A stretch of DNA of 64,000 nucleotides from Streptomyces inhibens. GTDB taxonomy: Bacteria > Actinomycetota > Actinomycetes > Streptomycetales > Streptomycetaceae. The stretch is taken from contig NZ_QUAC01000486.1 of assembly GCF_003389455.1 (NCBI RefSeq), positions 1-64,000 on the forward strand, in the 5' to 3' direction. Positions 59,062-64,000 of the stretch are shown one piece after another; positions within the stretch are counted from its first letter, which is position 1; each line of letters starts with the position of its first letter. The notes beneath the pieces are model-generated. The model made no database searches, had not been told where the DNA came from, and worked only from the letters and a program-made list of their open reading frames with translations. A program made the translations under genes and the position numbers.

Positions 59062-59562
59062 TCAGGCGCCGGCGGGCAGCACCTGCCGCCACTTCTCGTG
59101 GACGACGACCCCGGTGAGCCGCCAGCCGTCGGCGGTACGGCGGGCGGTGAAGTGGTAGCGGCCGGCGCAGGTGTAGTTGGGGGCGGTGGGGCCGCCTTCC
59201 CCCTCCGTCGCGGGGCCGACGAGCCGCATCGGGTTGAGGTAGTCCGCCTGGACGGTGGCCGTGTCGCCCGGTGCGTCGTCCTGCCGGGCGAGGGTGATCC
59301 GCCGGTTGACGATCAGATGCTGCCGTATGGCGAAGTGCTGGAGCATCTCGGCGAGCCAGGCCGCGATCTCCTCGGTGCCGCCCTCGATGCCGCCGGCGGA
59401 GCGGTAGTCGGCCCGGCCGTCCGGGGTGAACAGAGCCAGATAGCCCGGCCAGTCGCCGTCGTCCAGGGCGATGGCATAGCCGGTGATCAGATCGTCGATG
59501 GCGAGGCGGTCCATGACGGTCGAGTGTTCCGCGCGCTGCGTCATCTCCTCAGTTTTCGGCAT
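59062..59562 (-). CDS. SnoaL-like NTF2-family protein
   Basis: The product (about 166 residues) has the NTF2-like pattern LAIDDLITGYAIALDDGDWP then GYLALFTPDGRADY, GTEEIAAWLAEML, and a beta-rich end YHFTARRTADGWRLTGVVV. Relatives are ring-hydroxylating dioxygenase beta-type or SnoaL cyclases. Three starts are possible (59562, 59544, 59514). The first abuts a terminator hairpin, and GAGGAG touches the second ATG directly, so the true start is uncertain. It is the next leftward gene after the ABC transporter but is insulated by the terminator. Confidence 0.8.
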   Translation of the reverse strand: MPKTEEMTQRAEHSTVMDRLAIDDLITGYAIALDDGDWPGYLALFTPDGRADYRSAGGIEGGTEEIAAWLAEMLQHFAIRQHLIVNRRITLARQDDAPGDTATVQADYLNPMRLVGPATEGEGGPTAPNYTCAGRYHFTARRTADGWRLTGVVVHEKWRQVLPAGA

Positions 59563-59598
59563 CCGGAAGGCCCCCGCCAAGGGGCGGGGGCCTTCCGG
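59563..59598 (-). terminator. Strong hairpin terminator after the ABC half-transporter
   Basis: CCGGAAGGCCCCCGCC and GGCGGGGGCCTTCCGG form a perfect 16-bp stem with loop AAGG, starting 8 bp after the transporter stop. Confidence 0.9.
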
Positions 59599-59605
59599 CG
59601 TGATC

Positions 59606-61582
<1,977 letters not shown>

Positions 61583-61642
61583 GGTGGCCTCCAGATGTCG
61601 GGTCGTCACGGGATCGCCGTGAGTGACCGGCGACATATAAGG

Positions 61643-61673
61643 AACCTAGGACCTCAACCAATATTGAGGTCAA
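61643..61673 (-). promoter_or_regulatory. MerR/SoxR-type promoter of the ABC transporter
   Basis: Read leftward, TTGACC (-35) and TAGGTT (-10) are 19 bp apart, too long for normal use but typical of MerR-family activation. The inverted repeat GACCTCAA / TTGAGGTC (61650-61671) lies in the spacer. The half-sites CCTCAA-N6-TTGAGG equal the SoxR box pattern. No merR-type gene is in the window. Confidence 0.75.
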
Positions 61674-61735
61674 GCGATTCCTCCGCGATCACCCTCCCGG
61701 CCCGCGCCGAGCGCCCTGGAGGGGGCGCTCCCAGA

Positions 61736-62302
61736 TCATCGGCCCGGCGGCCGTGGGCCGCTCGGCGGGTTGTTCGAGGCGTTTGCGTCGGGTGTCTGCT
61801 GTGCGGCGCGGGAGGCGATCAATGGGCCGATCACCTCGGTGCCGGGCCCGGTCCGTCCTCCGGGGCCGGGCAGCTGGGTGGTGTTGTCCGCGGTGAGCCG
61901 CTCGCCGCAGTGCGCGCAGGCGGCCACCATCGTGGTGTCCCGGTCGCAGGTCAGATGGTGGATACGGGCCGGGGGGCCGGTCTCGCCCGCGTACCAGCGG
62001 TCGCCCCAGTTCATCAGCGCCAGCAGCACGGGGTAGAGCTCCCGGCCCTTTTCGGTCGCGATGTAGCGCTCGCGCGGCGGTCGCTCCTGGTAGCGCTCGC
62101 GGGCCAGTACGCCCTCCTCGACCAGCCGCGACAGCCGGGCGGTGAGGACCTTGCGGGAGATGCCGAGGTCGCGGGCGAGCTCGTCGAACCGGCCGATCCC
62201 GGTCAGTACGTCACGCATGATCAGCGCCGTCCATGCGTCGCTGAACAGATCGGTGGCACGGGCGATGGAGCAGGCCACGTCGGCGAGGGGAGTGCGGGTC
62301 AC
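61736..62302 (-). CDS. HxlR-family winged-helix regulator
   Basis: The 188-residue protein carries the HxlR core at residues 10-105: ACSIARATDLFSDAWTALIM, GISRKVLTARLSRLVEEGVL, and ATEKGRELYPVLLALMNWGD. The C-terminal region has an extra CAHCGERL, a possible zinc knuckle, as seen in some actinobacterial members. It is divergent from a methyltransferase gene over 108 bp holding two palindromes. Autoregulation and control of the methyltransferase are likely. Confidence 0.9.
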   Translation of the reverse strand: MTRTPLADVACSIARATDLFSDAWTALIMRDVLTGIGRFDELARDLGISRKVLTARLSRLVEEGVLARERYQERPPRERYIATEKGRELYPVLLALMNWGDRWYAGETGPPARIHHLTCDRDTTMVAACAHCGERLTADNTTQLPGPGGRTGPGTEVIGPLIASRAAQQTPDANASNNPPSGPRPPGR

Positions 62303-62318
62303 CTGTCCAGGCTACCCA

Positions 62319-62362
62319 AGTTCCCTGAAGGAACTGAGGCTGATAAGTTCCCTTAAGGAACT
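62319..62362. promoter_or_regulatory. Two tandem HxlR operators
   Basis: AGTTCCCTGAAGGAACT (62319-62335) and AGTTCCCTTAAGGAACT (62346-62362) are two 17-bp palindromes that differ at one central base. Centres are 27 bp apart. They lie between the HxlR and methyltransferase starts. Confidence 0.88.
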
Positions 62363-62410
62363 CGATGCGAAGCCCGAGGGGCGACGGGCCGACGAGCTTG
62401 GGAGAACGCC

Positions 62411-63184
62411 ATGGGCAGCGCTCCGCTGATCGCGCTGGACTCACCCGCCCCGGAGGCGGTCGACGGGCGGCAGATCCGTGCGGCCGCCTTCCAGGGCGTA
62501 CGTCTGGAGTACACCTGTGGGGTTCTCGCCCGCCTCGGCCGTGCGCCCTCCGGGCGCGCGCTCGTCGTGGGCAGCGGCCGCGGACTGCTGGCGCACGGCC
62601 TGGCGGGGCTCGGCTTCGAGGTCACCGCCGTCGACCCGTCCGGGTCCGCGACCGCGCTGGCCCGTGCGGCCGCCGCCCGCGACGGCCTCACCGTCGAGCA
62701 CCGCACCGCCCCCGCGGAGCGGCTCGACGTCCCCGATGCCGCCTTCGACCTCGTCTACCTCGCGGACACCCTGGAGATCACCGCGGACCCCGACCGCGTG
62801 ATCGAACAGGCCGCCCGCGCCCTCACGCCCGACGGCGTGCTCGTCTACGACACGGTCAACCGCACCCCGGTCTCCCGGCTGGTCTACCTCGTGGCGTTCC
62901 AGCGCCTGCCGATGACCCGCGTCGTACCGGCCGGCCGCTATGCCGCGCGCCGGCTCCGCCCCCCGGCCGACGTCGCCGCGCTCCTGGCCCGCCACGGCCT
63001 CGCCGACGGCGGTATCTGCGACTTCAAGCCGCGCAGTGTCCGCAGCCTCGTCGCGGGAGTCCTGGCGCGCCGGCGCGGCCGGATCACCGACGACGAGATC
63101 GAGGCCGTGGTCGGTTTTGCCCTGGCCCCGAAGAGCAAACCCTTGGTCACTTATCTCGGCCACGCACGCAAGGGGCGAATTTGA
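62411..63184 (+). CDS. Class I SAM-dependent methyltransferase (UbiG-like)
   Basis: The 257-residue protein has SAM motif I in LVVGSGRGLLAHGLAGLG near residue 55, an acidic end of strand 2 in VTAVDPSGSA, and motif post-I/II in FDLVYLADTLE. VIEQAARALTPDGVLVYDTV then NRTP resembles UbiG-type O-methyltransferases. It is probably under control of the divergent HxlR regulator. The 240 bp after its stop hold no recognised gene. Confidence 0.88.
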   Translation: MGSAPLIALDSPAPEAVDGRQIRAAAFQGVRLEYTCGVLARLGRAPSGRALVVGSGRGLLAHGLAGLGFEVTAVDPSGSATALARAAAARDGLTVEHRTAPAERLDVPDAAFDLVYLADTLEITADPDRVIEQAARALTPDGVLVYDTVNRTPVSRLVYLVAFQRLPMTRVVPAGRYAARRLRPPADVAALLARHGLADGGICDFKPRSVRSLVAGVLARRRGRITDDEIEAVVGFALAPKSKPLVTYLGHARKGRI

Positions 63185-63425
63185 GACAACCTTCAGCGGT
63201 GTCGTGCGCCGGGACTTGAGCCGGCGGACGACGGGTAAGCCGTAGGCAACTACGGACAACTGCAGAAACACAGAGGCGCAGGCGACACGCAACAGCACCA
63301 CCGACGACCCGGAAACGGGCCGGCCTGCCCGGAACGCGCCGGGCGCCCCCCACAACCTTCCGAATGTCTCCGCCGCAGACGCGTGGCCAACTTCCGCGCC
63401 TCGGCACGAAAGTTGGGTCGGGCCG

Positions 63426-63839
63426 ATGGACGAAGCACAGTACTACCCCGGACTCGTGGGCCCCAGCCGGGTGGCAGGCGGCACGACCGTGCTCGAACTC
63501 AGCGGCGATCTGGACATTCTCGCCGTGTCGGTGCTGTCGGGCCGGCTGGACGACCTCACCGGTGCCCAGGGCGCCGATCTCCTGCTCGACCTGCGCGCGG
63601 TGACCTTCATCGACTGCGCCGGACTGTCCCTGCTCAGCCGCGCCCGCTACCGGACCCGGCAGCGCGGCGGCCGGCTGCGGCTGGCCGGCGTGATCGCCGG
63701 CGGGAGCGTCGCGCGGCTGCTCCGGATGACCGGACTGACCGGCGACTTCGAGATCGTGTCCGACGACGGCACGGCCGGAGCCGGAGACGCGGCCACCGAA
63801 GCCGCCGGAGCGCCCGGCGCCGGCAGCGCCGTGGCCTGA
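63426..63839 (+). CDS. STAS-domain anti-sigma-factor antagonist
   Basis: The 137-residue protein has the STAS core TVLELSGDLDILAVSVLSGR then LLLDLRAVTFIDCAGLSLLS. In SpoIIAA-type proteins the residue after the conserved Asp is the Ser phosphorylated by the partner kinase. Here it is Cys (DCAG), so that switch may be lost or different. A 25-residue Ala/Gly tail follows the domain. No kinase gene is adjacent. Confidence 0.88.
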   Translation: MDEAQYYPGLVGPSRVAGGTTVLELSGDLDILAVSVLSGRLDDLTGAQGADLLLDLRAVTFIDCAGLSLLSRARYRTRQRGGRLRLAGVIAGGSVARLLRMTGLTGDFEIVSDDGTAGAGDAATEAAGAPGAGSAVA

Positions 63840-63857
63840 CCGGCCCGCCCGCAGGGC

Positions 63858-64000
63858 TCAGGCCGGCAGGACCGCCTCGATGGCGGTGACCAGCTCCTCG
63901 GCCTCCGGCTCGGTGCGCGGCCGGAAGCGGCCCGCGACCTCGCCCCGGGCGTCGATCAGGAACTTCTCGAAGTTCCACTGCACATCGCCCGCCGCGCCTT
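63858..64000 (-). CDS. Glutathione peroxidase, C-terminal end (partial)
   Basis: The leftward frame ends AAGDVQWNFEKFLIDARGEV then AGRFRPRTEPEAEELV and a TGA stop. WNFEKFLID is the conserved C-terminal motif of the glutathione/thiol peroxidase family, containing the catalytic Trp and Asn. The start lies beyond the window. It converges on the STAS gene with an 18-bp gap. Confidence 0.9.
   Translation of the reverse strand, partial: GAAGDVQWNFEKFLIDARGEVAGRFRPRTEPEAEELVTAIEAVLPA

Noticed and set aside
63185-63425. Small leftward gene between the methyltransferase and STAS genes
   Set aside because: The frame is Arg/Val-rich, lacks a ribosome site and overlaps the methyltransferase end; more likely non-coding.

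Overview
This is a high-GC actinomycete window, almost certainly Streptomyces. The evidence is extreme third-position GC, a SARP/AfsR-type regulator, rare TTA (bldA) codons restricted to a few accessory genes, Streptomyces-style IS remnants, and a core of SDR, TetR, HxlR and Lnt genes.

Layout. (1) 1-2.7 kb is chromosome: the start of a Tat-signal protein and an S9 prolyl oligopeptidase. (2) 2.78-48.83 kb is a 46-kb integrated island. Its ends fall inside the 5' end of a HipA-like kinase gene. A 38-codon stump of that gene is left at 2702-2818, and the full gene, with a slightly diverged first 26 codons, lies at 48727. A 28-bp identity (2780-2807 / 48805-48832) marks the junctions, and a frameshifted tyrosine integrase sits next to the right one. 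(3) 48.8-64 kb is chromosome again: HipA-like/DUF3037 pair, two SDRs, aldo/keto reductase, uracil-DNA glycosylase, a TetR/monooxygenase pair, Lnt, an ABC half-transporter, an HxlR/methyltransferase pair, a STAS protein and a glutathione peroxidase end.

Inside the island, 3.1-25.8 kb is a coherent and unusual biosynthetic cluster. A rightward operon (10278-21718) begins with a 22-residue peptide gene that has a strong ribosome site and is followed by a hairpin. It continues with an M16 zinc peptidase, a GNAT-like protein, a nucleotidyltransferase-fold protein, a three-gene ABC exporter, a class III aminotransferase, a fusion of a ROK sugar kinase with a 2-epi-5-epi-valiolone-synthase-type sugar phosphate cyclase, and two MDR dehydrogenases. 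A converging leftward operon (25677-21757) encodes a CobQ-type ATPase domain, a second M16 subunit without the zinc motif, an NDK-like protein and a sulfotransferase. To the left are a SARP regulator, CysD/CysN sulfate activation and a flavoprotein. Both operons carry a near-identical operator with 11-bp periodicity, as SARPs use. My reading is that this is a ribosomal peptide pathway combined with C7 (amino)cyclitol formation and sulfation. I do not recognise a characterised system with this gene set.

The second half of the island (27-48.6 kb) is a mobile-element graveyard: a complete IS427-like element, a complete ISL3-family element carrying a phosphotransferase gene, and remnants of IS5, IS110, Tn3 and phage portal genes. 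Scattered among these are intact accessory genes: HxlR/SDR/SnoaL, LysR/EamA, YceI, a 2OG-Fe dioxygenase and a membrane NACHT NTPase. There are also broken genes: citrate synthase, YbaK and erythromycin esterase. No tRNA, rRNA or CRISPR array was seen.
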